A DNA stretch of 64,000 nt from Lichenostomus cassidix (Eukaryota; Chordata; Aves; Passeriformes; Meliphagidae). The position numbers and the translations under genes are program-made. The notes under the pieces are model-generated. The model saw nothing but the letters and a program-made list of their open reading frames with translations. It was not told the origin of the DNA and made no database searches. Shown here piece after piece: positions 1 to 14,500 of the stretch (position 1 is its first letter; each line of letters opens with the position of its first letter). The stretch covers positions 100,781,443 through 100,845,442 of the forward strand of contig CM039182.1 of the NCBI GenBank assembly GCA_008360975.2, read 5' to 3'.

Positions 1-3000
1 CACTTCAAATCAGCACTGTCCTCCTGCCAAGAATAATCACACCCCCAACCCCAAGATTATATTATAATAGAAGCATAGCCAGCAGCTTATTTTCCAAAAC
101 CTCCACCTCCCCATCCTCTGAGCGGTATCTGCTAGGTATGCAAACAGTACACAGACAGAGCTGCACAAACCACACGGTTGACACATTTCATGGCTTGGTC
201 TTGGTTAAACTGGCAAAGCAGCTTGACCAGAGTTAAAGAGGCAGAAAATAAAAAAAGTGTGTCTGTGCAAGTGTTCAGTGATGCAAGAGTGCCAGCACAA
301 TGTTTTTTCTCAAATGCTGAGCAAATTTTGTGGAAAATAATGACTCAAATGAGCAGGCTCCATGATTTGCTGGCACTTTTTGTTTCATTTACGTTTAATG
401 ACACACTTGTACCCCTTTGGCATCATGAAGCAGAGACTACTCAGATGAATTTGCTCATCATAATCCCAAATTTTGGGCTCCTTCAGCTAGAAAGCACAAC
501 GAAGGTGGGCTAAGATGCACTGTTGCCTTGAAAAGTGAAGACTTTAATTACTGTGATTTCATAATGCTGTGAAATAGATGGAGTTCCTAACTTGCTTTCC
601 AAATAGGGAGCACACTGTTTTCTCTACTGCTGTTATTATTAGGACAGAGCAGATTGTGATCTCTGTTTCTGGGATGAACAACTGCTCACAAGGGAGATTG
701 GTGAAAACATGCGAAAAAGGAAAGAAAAATTCATTAAACCGTGTTTACATTCAAATCCATCCCATGTGAAAACCTGCATTTTTCAGGAAGTAGCAGGGTA
801 TTGAATGACTGTTTGGGTTTTTTTGTGTGTGTTGGGCATTTTAAAGTACTGCATCTCATCTCAAATGAAAACTCCAGTGCGTATTGTGCTGAAATAAGAG
901 ACAAGGTTAAGTAAATTCTAAGCCGATGAACAATTTCTTTGCATGAATCACTTTCATGAATTGTCATGGAGATACAGGCACTTGGCCTCAAAAGAGACAC
1001 ATTTATCAGCATTAGCAGTATAATGGAAGGCAGGCTTTGAAAGATGATCTCTTGAGACAGCAGGTTTTATCATTGTTGGTAGGCCATGTGGACATATGTG
1101 CAATTATATATGGAAACTTCATTTCAGTCTCTGGAGCACTGTTATCTTTCACAAGCACTATTTTGTTATGATTCCTAATAATGGAAACCAAATTCAGAAG
1201 AAAACATGACTGAATTTAATTGTTCACCCAGATCAGGCTATGGAAAAAACAAAATTACAAAACTAATTATGGCTCAGCAACCTGAGGAAATGATTTAATT
1301 TCTATAGCACACATCCTAGCACATTGGTCTTCAATGTTACCTAGATTAATTTTGCCCAATTCTATTTACATAGATACTAATTATGTCTTAATTTCAGCTG
1401 TTAATAACTGAACAGACACATAAGTGATTGTTTGTATACTTCTGAACCCAGTCAGCGCTCTCAGTGATGCTGCTTGCTGCAGGTTGGTACTCTAAAATGC
1501 TAAATAGAATAAAAGTTAACTTACATGTCAATAACATGATAGAGGTAAAAAAAAATTGTAAAAGTTTCTGTTAATAAGTGGTTTTCATTAACAAGCAAGA
1601 GCCAAACACAACTGCAGTCAGCTCATGGGTTGACTAAAATTCTGGTAATTGTGTTTCAGACATCAGAATGTAAATTTTAAATTAGTTCGAGCGAGGTGCT
1701 TATGATTGATTAGAAGCAGAGCCTCTAGAAGATGGGCTTTCTATCCTCTCTATTGTCTCCTTGCATACACATTACTCCTTCTCACACATATATTTGTGAA
1801 TTGCTTTTCCCTCTAGAACTCAAAAGTGCAAATTAAGAATCAAATTAAAACCTGGCAAAATCCCAAGCAGCCTCTGCTGGAATCACTCTGAATTTTGGTT
1901 GCTCTGGCTGGATAAGGCTGTATGATTAAAGCATCATCTTTGGCCAGGGCTGTACATCACATTAGCTCTGTTTTTCCTATCATGGTGAATCCGCTTAACC
2001 CCAGAGCTCTAGGTTTTGCTTTTAGGGAAATACAAAGATCACAAGGAAAGTTACAGCCCCACTAGTGCTGCACATCAGAGCTCACAGGTGGGATGACTAC
2101 TCCTGGTTATTTATTTATCTGTTAATAGCTAATCTGACAATTTCTTTATTCTGTCTTTGAAAACCTGCATTCTTTACCCAATTTCTTGTCTGTCTTTGGC
2201 TTCAAATGCCCAGCCATCAGTGGCACTAGCTGGTGCCTTGCACCTCCCCAGCTGCAGGCAGCTGATGTGATGCTTGAGGGAAGAGGCAATGTGCCCCCAT
2301 CCCTTTGCTCTGCCTGGGAGCACCAGGGGCCTCTCCCACCCTGGGGTCAGAGGGAGCTCCAGCCAGACACCCTCTGCTTTTCAAGCAGTACAAATAACAG
2401 TCACTGAGTCGCTCTCAGGACAACACACTCAGCATTTTGAAGCTTTTGAAGAAAAGGGAAAGGCTTTGAGGGGTTTAGGGTCAGGGCCCCAATGTTTTTG
2501 CTTGGCATCACTGCACGACTCGATGCATCTGCGGAGTTAGTGTGTTATTATTGCAGGACAAAACCACTGTCAACTTCTTTAATGGTGTTACTTTATTGCC
2601 AGATTTTATCTTAGCAAATTTTTTTTTTAAAGAAAGGATCAAATGTTTTTGTTTTTTTGCAAGAGCTGAAAAAAGCAAGATTTTTTCGTTAAGCAAACAC
2701 AAGCCTCATATAAAACAACAGAGCTGATGGGTGTTAATCTTGCCTACTAAATATGGATCCCATCTGGAAAGGTGAGAAAGCTCTAGGTCTTCCTCTCTTC
2801 CCTGCCAGGGAACACCCCATTCCCCTGACAGATTTTTTCCAAAGGAAAAGAATGATCAGGAGAGATTTATCAGCCAGATCTAAGCATGCCAGAAGGGTAG
2901 GATTCCAACCTTCATGCATCTTTCCCTCTGAAACTTTGTGTACAGAAATATCAGTGATTTCTTGATCAGTTGAAACAAAGTAGAAACAACAAGAGGGTAA

Positions 3001-6000
3001 AACACCCACAGAGGCAAGCAGAGTTTTGACATACAAGGCAAACTAAAGAGAGGCCAAATCACCAAAATTAAGAACAGTTCATTATTAGTTAAATTGTCAG
3101 TGAAAAGACAGGAGGGGAAAAAAAGGACAGATAATAGACTTTCCATGTTTTTGGAGGAACAAGAGGCTCAAATCCCAGGGGCTGAATATGGACTGTAGCC
3201 TCCTGACTCTATTAAACATCCAGTGGATGCTTTCCTAAAATGCTTACATACGGCAGACCATATAGAAAGAAAAGGAGGAACAGCAGTGCAAAAATGTGAC
3301 AGTCATGGTGCTCGGTCATGGACTTTAAGAGATCATTAAGGGTAAATGGGAGTTAATGATTACTGATGGTGATTTGCATGCAATTGCACTGTGGCTCTGC
3401 ATGGCACTTCAGAAGGCTGTTAATGGGTCAAAAAAGCAGGAGGAAAAAACCCAGATCCCTCCCTACAGAGTCTGCAGTCTAATTTAGACAAATGCAGAAT
3501 GGAGAGATAAAGAAATGAAATGTATAGGAAATTAACTTCATTATGCAATATAAATACATAATGTGTGGAGATGTGGTGCGAACGAAGAGCTGATCAAAAA
3601 TTCCCCAATACAATATTTCTTTTCTGGCAAGAAGACACAAAGCTAGATAGAGGCCAACACCATCTCTACCACCACCACCAGCTCAAGAGAACTGCCAGGC
3701 AGAAGATGGGTAAGCAGTTTTGAGGTTGCAAGTCTGACAACAAGGCAGTACAACCAGCACCCAAGCATCTGGCTGAGTGCCAGCACTCCTACCTTGCGCT
3801 GGAGAACCACTTTCCTTTGTGTTTTGCCTGGTGCCTGGTATTTTCCAAGAAGCTCCGTTTTGCAATTCTGCTGAATAAAAACTTTTTTCTTCAATACTGC
3901 TACAGGTGGGCGAGTACTACTGCGAATCCCGCTTTTACACAACTTCAAGACAATCAACTTCATGGGTATTATTTACCCTGTGGTGGGGGTGATGTTCCAG
4001 CTAATTTTCATGATGAGCTCTCAGTAAGTAAAACCACCAGTCTTGCCACATGCTAAACATATCTGTAAGCATGTGGATGCACAGAATCTAAATTTGAGGC
4101 CTTCTCAGTTGCAAAACATTTAATGGATATTTGAACTCATTCTAGGTATTTAGGGAGTCTGTCCCTGAAGAGCAGCATTTTGTACCTCCTGGGCTTTGTC
4201 TGCACCAACCCTTTCGGGCCATTCCCTAGGGTCTGGCTGCTGTTTAACCAGGTCAGGCACTTGCTGTGATGTGCCCTGATCTCAACGAGTAAATACCTCT
4301 GAATGGATGCCTGGATTTGGAGACAGCTCTGGGTAATACTCTAGAGTTGGGAGGTAGCCAGGACATGTACATATGGCTGGGCTGTGTTAGTATATAAGGT
4401 TATTTCTCAGTCTTTTCTACCTAAAGAATTGGTGAAGAAAACTGAACAGCCACCTTGCAGAGTGCTGATGCAATGGTTTTCATTTCCAAGCCCAAATCCT
4501 TTGCTTGCAAGAGTTATGATGTGTGTGTACAGGGGAAAGGTTTTTCTCTCTGTGTAGCTCCTCAGATCCCTTCCCTTTGTTGCAAGTGGTGCTGAGCTCA
4601 CACTTTGTTACTCAGTTTTGTGAAGTCCTTTTTAAGGCTTTCCAAGGAAAACTACGGCTGCTCTTAACACCTGGATTTGGGTGGAGGAAGCAAGCATGAA
4701 AAACCATTCTCTTTGCACAGCTCTGTGTTTCCAGGGATGAGGAAAGGAAGGACAGTGCTGCTCACAAAGCCCTATGGACACAATTGTGCCTTCAAGTAGT
4801 TTCATCTGTAATTTGCATGAGTGTGGCCATGTGTATATATTTCATCTATATAGTTTACAGACTTGCAGAAAAATCAACTCTCTGACCCGACTGATGACTT
4901 AAATAATTCTCTATAGCAAGTGCCCCATTTTAAGGTATGATTAAGTCATGCTTGTGTCATCTTGGCGAGGACGCTCAGTCTGCAGTGTCCCGGGAAAACA
5001 GGCTGAAGTGCCCTAGCCACTACAATCCCCAATATGCCCACTCAGCTGCCTGCCCAAGTTCAACATATTGTAGTGATTTATTACGGGTTTTATTAAAAAT
5101 CAATGGATTTTAAGACTAGACAACCCACAGGTCTTGGCTGTGCACACTGAGCCTGCCAAGGGGGCAGCAGGGGAAGTGCATCCCTTCTCTAATGAAGGCA
5201 CGATGTCTCTCTTGGCTCCTTTCCCAGCGAGGTGAAATACTATCCCCATCTCCCTGGCTATAAACAGTAACTGTGCGGGTGCTGGGAAAAGCTTTAACTT
5301 TTACAGTCAGCACAAAAAGCAGAGGAAACCAGACAGACTGCTTTCCTGAGAAGGACTGACCGACAAGGTTCCAATAAAACTGGTGTCCAAAGGGAGACTG
5401 AGTGGGAAGCTTAGGCTCCCCATTGTACCTCAGCCTCAGGGAGCAAAATTTGGTGCAACATCAGAGAGATCAAACCCTGGGCTGTGACACGAGAGCTCGC
5501 GAGGTGTCATTGTAGTGTGTGAACTGCATTCCTGCCAAGACACTCATTAGCACAAAATCTCTGGCACAGGGTATAAATTTAGATAGTCCCTCAGCTGCGA
5601 TCCAATTATTTTGTGAGGCAAGGTGATTTGCTCTTCTTGTAGAAAACCTACAGCCTGAATCAATGGGTACAAGCACAATGAGCCCAAGAAGCTGCACAGT
5701 TCAGAGACTGCACTTGTGTCCTAAATTGCTTCTACATTATCTCTGGGAGGTCTCAGTAGATTAAGGCCTAATTGCACTCTAGTTAATATACCTGATGGCC
5801 CTGTCAAAACCCATAAAAATAAATTTTGAGTTGTATCATGTGATTTTGCTCAAAGTTGCATGTTCATAAAAACCATACCTGGGTAAATGTCTTTTTTTCT
5901 TTGTGGATTTCTCTGCTGCCTCTCCTCTTCAGGGAACTCTGCAACAGAAGAAACACTGAGTTATTGATAAACTAAACACAGAGCCTGCAAGTTTGGCAAG

Positions 6001-6770
6001 TCTCACCATTATACAATTAATTTAGGAGAAAGCAAGAAAGCATATTCTTCTGAGCAGCTGGGGATTTAATATTTCATAGTAATTGTTAAAAGAACAAGAT
6101 GATCAGGTTCTTGTCAGTGAGTATTTCAATGCTCAAAATTTCCCACCAAAACAAGGAATAAAATTAGTTAAAACTTCACAGATGGGGGAACATCCCCCCT
6201 TTCCTTCTATGAACCACCACAATTTTTGGCTAAACTTTCTTTTTGCATGGGGCAATGATTCATGTTTGATTAATCCAGGGCAGAAGTCCAAGAATCTTAC
6301 TCACGGTGGATGTGAAACACATTGTGGAAACCTCAGAGGAAAGCAACCCCCCAAAAATAGGCAAGGACATGCATGCTTAAGCTATGTGGCATTATTTGTT
6401 AATCTATGCTAGCAAACATACTGAGGAGCCCAGATAAAGACCAGGTAACTCTCCAAGTATTTTTGAATTTACTTTATCAATCAGATGTTATTGACTTTGC
6501 AAATCTTTATATCCCTTATAAGCAAGCATTTTTAAGACATATTAATAATGTTATCATCACTGCTTCACTGAGAAACCTCTCAGCACCCAAATGTAAAAGC
6601 ACAGATTTCCTGAGAAGTGAGAAGTGGAGTGCCATCACGATGTTACCAGTGTTTGCACTGAATTGTGTCTCAGGGCTGGTGTCTGAACAAGTGTGAGCTG
6701 GGCCTATTTAGAAAATACATAAATTTGACACTTTTCAGGTTGAGGTATCAGAGGGATCAATAGGTATTAG

Positions 6771-6786
6771 AAAAAAAAAAAAAAAA
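6771..6786. repeat. Poly-A run (A16)
   Basis: Sixteen consecutive A. The upstream 300 bases show no gene-derived or SINE-like sequence that I recognise, so a retrocopy tail is not supported. Confidence 0.9.
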
Positions 6787-8903
6787 GCAAGAAGCTGGAA
6801 ACTGTGGAGTTTGAATTCAAATCAGGCTGTATTGCTGTCCGTGCCAACAGCCTGAAGGCTGAAACTCCCCAGAAATCACCCTGATATTCTGGCCTCTTTT
6901 ATTTACTATTTCTGTTTATCTTTGCACTTTGGGGGACAATTTCCAGCTAAGGTAAAGCCTGGGCTGTCATGGGTTGCCCACAGTACGCCTCCCCTCTGGC
7001 CCATGTGGGAGCAGTGTCCCTGGACCAGGGCCTGCTCCTATGTCAGATGGGCTAAATCCCAGTCTCTGTCACCCACACTAACCCAGAACTGCAAAACACG
7101 AGCCCAGAGAAGAGGAAGGGAAAGGAGTGAGAGGCATGCTGTTAATTAGTTAAGTCCAGCTCATGCCCAACCGTGAGCTGGCAGAAAACACGATGTGAGC
7201 TCGGGGACCAGCAACACACCCTATACAGATCCAAACCTGAAGCTTCCCCTGGATTTGGGGTTTCTGCCTGTTCAGCTATGCAGCTACTGCACATTATAAT
7301 TACTGCACACTGAGACAAATCTCTCCTTCTACTCTTTGTTATACACAGATAAGTAGTTAAAGCCCATTCATACGCAGCACCATATGCCCAAGACATACTA
7401 CAGTTTATTTTTGCTAATCTGCTCTCTACTTTAATCCAGTGATTTCCTATAACTAATGAAGCTGAGTAAGAGAAATGTCTTTTTCTGTATACTGAAACCA
7501 TTCAATAAAAAAGGCTTTAAACACTAAAATCATCAAATATAGAAACCTGTTATGCAAGCTTAGGCAGGATAAACAGTTACTCTTTTCTCTCTTTTTTTAA
7601 ATTTTAATTTTTTTTTGATGTAGTGTTATTCTGGAAGCAGATCACCAGTCAGCAGCATCGTGCCCTGGCATGCAAGAGGGGTCACTATGGTTGAAGAGAT
7701 ATGGGGCATAGCCCTGGTCCTCACATTCATTTCTTTTCCATGTGACTTCAGGCAAGAACAACTTGAGTGAAAAGAGGTTGTCTGGATACTGCATTTAATT
7801 TGTAAGCCCTCTCATTAGGGATAAGGCTATCAATTTCTGTAGAGGCCTCAATGCACAGTAGTAGCAAACAGCTACTAATCATGCTAGAAATGAAAAGCTG
7901 TGTGCCAAATGCTAAAAACCTCTTGCTCTTACCTATAGGCAAAAGGTTACACTTAGACACATACAGCTTGAGAATTCAGGGGATATAAACATGACGGTGT
8001 GCAAGATGAAGTAATAAAGACTTTGCTGTGCTGTAGGGTGTAATACTTGGAAAACAAGGGGAAGGGAATTAAAATGTAGGTAGATGACATGGATCACATG
8101 CTGAGAAACAGGTAGGTAATGATCCAGCATTGGAAACTGTAAGCTCCACTCCTCACTGAAACAATGGATTTCACAGATCCAGAAGAACAGGTTTGCAACA
8201 TATTGCCCTAGATGAGGCCCCATTTGAAGCATTTTCACACTGTCCCGTTTGGATTTGCACAAGAACAACCTTGTAATCTGTGCTCAGGTGGGAGACTGCT
8301 TTGTATTTCCATGAGGCAGAGACTCAACCTTAGGCTCAGACTGTCCTTAGTGTAAGGAAAATAAGGGAATATTTACCTTTGGGGACTACCAGTGGATTAC
8401 AGGGAGAAACTTCCTTCACATGTGTCACTGGAGGTCTTAAGCATGGCAACAAGGCACTGTCTGGCCAAAACCCCCTAAGCCCTATACAGAAAAAAGGCAA
8501 GATCTCAATTTCACCGCTATGGGACCAAGCTACACATGTGTATGAAGCACCAACCAATACAGCTGCTGTTTTAGCTGGACTAAGGGCAAGTAGGTGGAAT
8601 GTGCTACAAGCTTAAATTATTTGAAATGTAAAATGGCCCAATAAATGAGCATTTCTCTTTGATGTACAGGAGATTGGCATCAGAAGCTGATAGGAATTAA
8701 TGCTAGAAGGAACATTTCTATACTACTTTCCATACTCAAGAGACCAGCCAGGGTTGGCTGTCTACCAAAAAGTCTTTCAGTGATGGCTAAACAAGATTTT
8801 ATTAGTCTTTCTGTTAACACAGTCTCTTAAGAAATGTGAAGACATTTCCTACCTCAACAATTCACTGCAATTTGTTGATGTATCTCTTGGCTGCCAAGGA
8901 GAG

Positions 8904-8927
8904 CTAATATGGGGGCTAATATGGGGG
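8904..8927. repeat. Perfect 12-bp tandem duplication
   Basis: Two identical copies of CTAATATGGGGG back to back in intron 3. Confidence 0.9.
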
Positions 8928-11449
8928 CCCAGTGTTTTAAAAGTGAAACTTCCCAAGATTATTGGATGTAGTGAGGAAAGTATTAACAATGGGAAGAGAC
9001 CCAATTATTTCCACTTCCCCTAGGAGCCTAGTGGGGAGGGGAAGAGGTAATTTGCATCTTCTGGTGAATTCCATCTTAACAGGTCAAAGAAGAGTCCTGA
9101 AAACTGAGCATTGCAAGCGAGACTACTCATGTGGGGAACAGCAAGCAGGAGTCAATACACTGGAAATAGAGATTGAGCAAACCATGAAAATAAAGTTTGA
9201 GTTAAGAGCAATTACACATGTAAACACATGATAGGCCTCAGGTTTTCATACTGAAGCAAGTGCCAAGTAAGATGAGAATAGAGCTATGAACAGGCATTGG
9301 TAGAGAAGGATTTAGAATATGAGGGAACCAAGAGTTCCTAAGAGCTGCCATCCTGTCACTTTATTCACTGCGGCTGAGAGGAACAACTAATTTGGGTGGC
9401 AGTCTGGCATCTGCAGGCAAGCGTGGGCTTGCTATCATATGTGCATCAAACTGAACCTGCAAAATCCAGTAGTCAGTCACTGAAGTGACAATGTCTGCAA
9501 CTCAGAAACAGAGAGGCTGGATTGGAAAGTCCAGCCCTGAAGGCAGTTTCTATTACTGTGATGTGTGAGGAATTATGCACCAGCACCACTGGTGCTTATG
9601 AGCTGTATAAATAATGTTCTGTGCCAATGATGGCTTGCTACCGATTGCTTTGAAATGGATAATCAAAATTTTCATTTGCATTCATTAGAAGATACTGCCT
9701 GTGAGGGATCTGAAAGTATTTTTAAGAAAATATGCACAAGTAACCAAATCCATTTGCTCCAAATCCAGCAGTAGGTGAAGCAGATCACTTGCAGATTCCC
9801 AGGAACTGCAAGGCCAACAGCTTCAGAGCTGCACATTGGCATTTCATCACAGGAGCTAAGTTCTTCCTAGCCATTGGGCCCTCTCATGTTCAAGAATGAA
9901 CCATCCAGAGAGACATAGTCTCTGCCCCACAGAGAGTGACTCATTAAGAGATCTTGCCAATGGACCAAGCTTTTCATAGCACTTACTCTCCAAGAAACAC
10001 CAGTGATATAAATGAAGGTAATTCTGCTTGGCATCTATGTGAATCAGAAGAAAACCAGATCCTCTTGTTAACAGATGGTCAGAAGGTGGATTTATCCCCA
10101 AGAGATGTAAACCAGTGTTCATTAACTGCACCACTAATCACTGCTCAGGAACGCTTCACTGCAAGCATTTTCCAGGCACTGTGCAGGACTGCATATGAAG
10201 ATTCTGTCAGGAGATGAAAAAAGATGGGGATCTCCATGCTCCTTCTCCAGCAAATCCCATACACACAAATGCAGCTCTTCTGGCCACTGTAGGCTGTTTC
10301 CCTCTTAACTTTTTGCAGCTTTGGACTTGCCAGACCCTGACATAGAGGATGTGCATGATTATACTTCATCTCGCTGCTTTAGAGCTATCCCTGTTTGTCC
10401 AATCTTGCAGATAAAGAAAAAACCCTTTGTGCAGAGCTCTGGCACTCTTAAATCAGTGATGAATTAACTTTTCTAAGGAGAAAAGAAAATTACCCAGACC
10501 ATGACCATTTATTTAGGAGGTGCAGATTTCAGCTATCACACTACAATGTCCTGTACTGTTACTTGCCCACTTGATGAAAAGGAAGCATTTGCCATTTCTG
10601 TATCAACACCCCTTATTTAAGGTAGGACAGGGTGGCTTTCCATTCTTTCTTGAGGCCTGAAGTATCTCTAAGTCCCAAGTATTTGACTGAAGTTTTGCTT
10701 TGCTGCCAAGCTTCTGTATTACAGCAGCTGTGCAGTGAAAGTACAGTGGCAGCTTTTTCATTGTGAACACTTGTACATATCTACAGAATGGTTAATGGAA
10801 CTGGAAAATACAATGAAATTCTAATTGCTTTTCAATTGCTGTAGGCCCTTGAAAAAGATATCTCACCAAGCCCCGATAAAGCTGGGCTTGACGCAAGTGA
10901 TCCATATCTCCATTCATTCCCATGTGCGTTTCATTTACTAGAAACCTCTAAATACTGAGATATTCATCATTCACATGACCTAGCAAAGCAAGCTATGTCT
11001 GAAATATCATAAGCATTACAGTTCAGGATAAAAGGCATCCCTTGAGTAAAAGAGCAGCAAAGCACACTAGCTTTCGGCACCAGCTTAAATTCCCCTAATG
11101 CTGCATTACTCTATTGTGCTAAGCTTATGAATAGGGGCTTTGGAGGAGCCTCTTTCTTTTGCCTCTTACTACGGACACACCGCACTGTCTGTCTCTTGTG
11201 GCTTCATGGTGCCCTTCACATGCAGGCTGTGATATTAGCTGCCGTGGTGTTTACAAATAATGTGGTGTGACAGGTCTGGGAGTGTGCTGGGGAGGGAAGC
11301 AGCAGGGTTGCACCTGCTGTCTGAATCCCTGGAAGGTTAGACAGCAGGTCTCGGGAGGATGGGAGACAGCTGGGTTGGCTCTGTGTTCAGCTCAAAACAC
11401 ACCATTTCACCATTTTGGTCAGTGGAGGCTGACATGGGGACCAGAAACC

Positions 11450-11565
11450 AATATAATAATTCTTATTAATACAATAATTACTAAATAATTATGGAAATAA
11501 TTGGTAAAGGATATAGCCCAGTGATATCCTAATTGTTATCAATATAATAAAATAAATCCTGCAAC
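11450..11565. repeat. AT-rich patch
   Basis: Dense ATAAT/TAATTA words with little G or C. It could be a matrix-attachment-like or merely low-complexity segment; no function is shown. Confidence 0.7.
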
Positions 11566-14500
11566 AGACAGCTGAGATTCTAGCCACTAACGTGTATCAC
11601 TGTCTTACACAGTTCTGCCCAAACACTTCCTAACAACTTGTTAAATTCATTACAATATATTTTAACAGTCCCTGTCTGTTCTAGTTTGTTAAGACATTAA
11701 GTATCCCATTCACATTACATTTGTTACAATACATAAAGAAAAATATAACACAGTGAGACTAGACTTCTCTTTTTTACGGGGTGTCCTATTTCAGGTGTAA
11801 AAAACCAGAAAGAAGCCAGGCAGATGATTGCAGACAGCGCTGCTTCCTCCCCTCCTTCTACAGCAGTGGAGTGACACTGATGTGCCAGCAGCAAACACAT
11901 CCCTCCGAGCCTTGTCACCATTCCATTTGCGCAGCTATTAATGTGAGCTCTGAACACAGTGCCCGTTCCTTAACCCCACAGCACAGGCACATGTGCCAAC
12001 CCTCTGCCCTGGCGCCACCTGAGCCCCAGGAGGAAACCACTGCTGCCACATCCCTCACAATCCTGCCTGGCAGGAGTGGCATCACACTGACTGCAGCAGT
12101 GGATTGCTGCCAGGTCTCTGCTGTTCCATCTCCCACTGTTTAATGCCTGCAATGCCCATGGTAACCCTGCTAGGACCACCCATCCCCTCCTCCCCACTGG
12201 CACAGGAGGCAGGAGCAGCACCCCAAATTCCTCTACATCAGCTGAGCTGCAGTCACCAAGCACCAGCTTCCAAAAGGGAGCCACGTCAGCCTGCACCCCT
12301 TTGGGAAAGAACTTGTGGAAGAGTCAGGCTTAATCCGAGTGGTATGTGCTGCGCTGACACTGCCTGAGCCCTCTAATTACCTCGTTAGTGTAATCCCGTA
12401 GCAGACAGCCCGTGAAAATGTGCTGGGCACTGTGTACACACAGAAGCAGACCTGTCCTGAAACAGCTCGGCAGCAGGAATAGTGCTCATCATCAGCCATG
12501 AAACCCTAGGGAATGGCACACGCCTGGTGCTCAGAGCCCAGCAACACTTCAGCATGCCCAGAGGGAAACAGTGTCACTCACTGTCAGGGCAGGCACCCTG
12601 CCAGTCCCTTGGCCACTTTGGGCTCTCTTCTCCACCTCTCTGGACCAAACAGGGGCTGCAAAACTCCCTGAGAAGATGAAACAACTTGTACAACCTTTTA
12701 AAAGCCTTTTTCTTCTCTGTTGTGGTGACTCTTACTGCAGCAGCCTGGGCAAAACAGAGAACTGCTAGAAAAAGCAGCCCCTGACATACCTGCCCTGCCA
12801 TCCACCATCCACCTTGCACTGCCTGGCATCACCTGCATCACCCAGTGCGAAATGCAAACTGCCAGAAAGGAGAAGTTGACTGCCCTTCCCTCCTCTTCTT
12901 CGTGAAAAAATGCTTCCCCAGAATGCTTTACTGCATGGGACTGCAGACCAGGTAGTGCTCAGAGAGGGGGTCGGAAGTTCACATTCCCAAAGGAAGACAG
13001 TATAAGAGCATTTGTTGCTGACCACTGCACACCAGCCTGGCATTTCCTGTAGCACAGCTGACGTATTACAAGCATAAATGCTGGTTTTGGATTTTTTCCA
13101 GAAGAAGAGTAAGTAAACAGTCAGCAGTAACAGGGAACAGGCACCTGCTGTCCAACTGCAGAGGTAGAGTCTGCTAATTCTCTGCCACCAAGACCTTTTA
13201 GAAAGTATTACTACGTAGCTGGCTGTTTCATTGTCGGGACAAGCTTCAGGGGATTGGAGGAACAAACAGGAGAGTTTGACAGTGATGGGACAAAGTGGAA
13301 TTAGACATGATTTGGATGGTGCTGGTAAAGGAGAGTAGGGGGGGTGAGCAAAGCTCCAAGGCCATACTAGGTCAGGAGGTTATTGCAACCATTTACACAA
13401 CTGGGAGATGGAGAATACACAGCTCTGCAAACCTCTGTAGTGTTCAAGGTATAGCCCTAAAGAGCAAATTACATAGATTCTAGAAAAAAGAACATTTTTG
13501 GAAGTCTTTTTGCACAGAAAGATATTCAGAACTGCACAATATCTGTGCTTTCCACACTAACAGATCAACAGCCATAGGATTGTTCTTTACATTGGGGATG
13601 GAAAGGAAAATTTTCCTTGAGCAGATAACTACGAGTACAAGCATACTCAATCTCCCCTGGATTAGAGCAGCTTGCTGTTTCTATAAAGTATTAAATGAAA
13701 TTCCAAAGAAGTAGAAGATTAAAGGCCAACTGCAATGTTCCCAAACAAACATGTCCCAGATAGTCTTTTTAATCCTCGGTTGCCCATCTATTATTTCACA
13801 ATTTTAAGGACATTGCACTATGAAAAAGGGGGTTATAAAAATAGAGCAAAAAGACAGCAAATTCATACTTGGATAGCTGGTGATATTTTCGAACCTTGGA
13901 TAGGTGCTACCTGTGACACACTTTGCTATGCATCATCCAATGCACACAACCATTTACTGCCAGGTAATGGGTCACCCCCAAGACATTAATATTCAGCAAG
14001 CCATAGGAGTCACAGTTCAAGCACAAATAAAGTTAGCTCTGCTGCAATGAATAAGGCCATCAATTACAGGAATGACATTCAAGCCAGAGTGTAGCACTTG
14101 TAATTCAGAAATAGGGCAGGTACAAGTGACAAGAAGGGGACAGAGCTCCTCCAAGCATGTCAGTGCAATGTCCACCCACTCTCCCAGCATATTCTGTGAA
14201 GGAAGAGTTGCTCTCATGGGAGAAAAGTGCTAGGCTATCTATGAGCCAAATTGCAGCTGGAAATAGACAGGAGGGAAATAAATTGTTAGGAGAGCGTATA
14301 ATTGCAAAATCCCCATTTCCTTAGTAAAAGCAGTCTACAAAGATGTGTCAGCAGCAACCCAGTAAATATCAAATGAAAAACTCTCAATGATGGATATAGC
14401 TTTGCAAAAATATGCTTAGAAAGGAGTATGACAAGCCCAAGTGGGAACACAGTGCTTTAAACACTAAAATTAAAAATGCACAGAAAAGTTATGAACATTC

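Noticed and set aside
6471..6786. Processed pseudogene ending in the A16 run
   Set aside because: The sequence before the run shows no coding remnant, no polyadenylation-signal context and no target-site duplication that I could see.
12765..13265. Minus-strand 166-codon ORF with a hydrophobic segment
   Set aside because: It starts at TTG, has no flanking promoter or splice logic, and resembles no family I know. It is expected by chance in 46 kb of intron.
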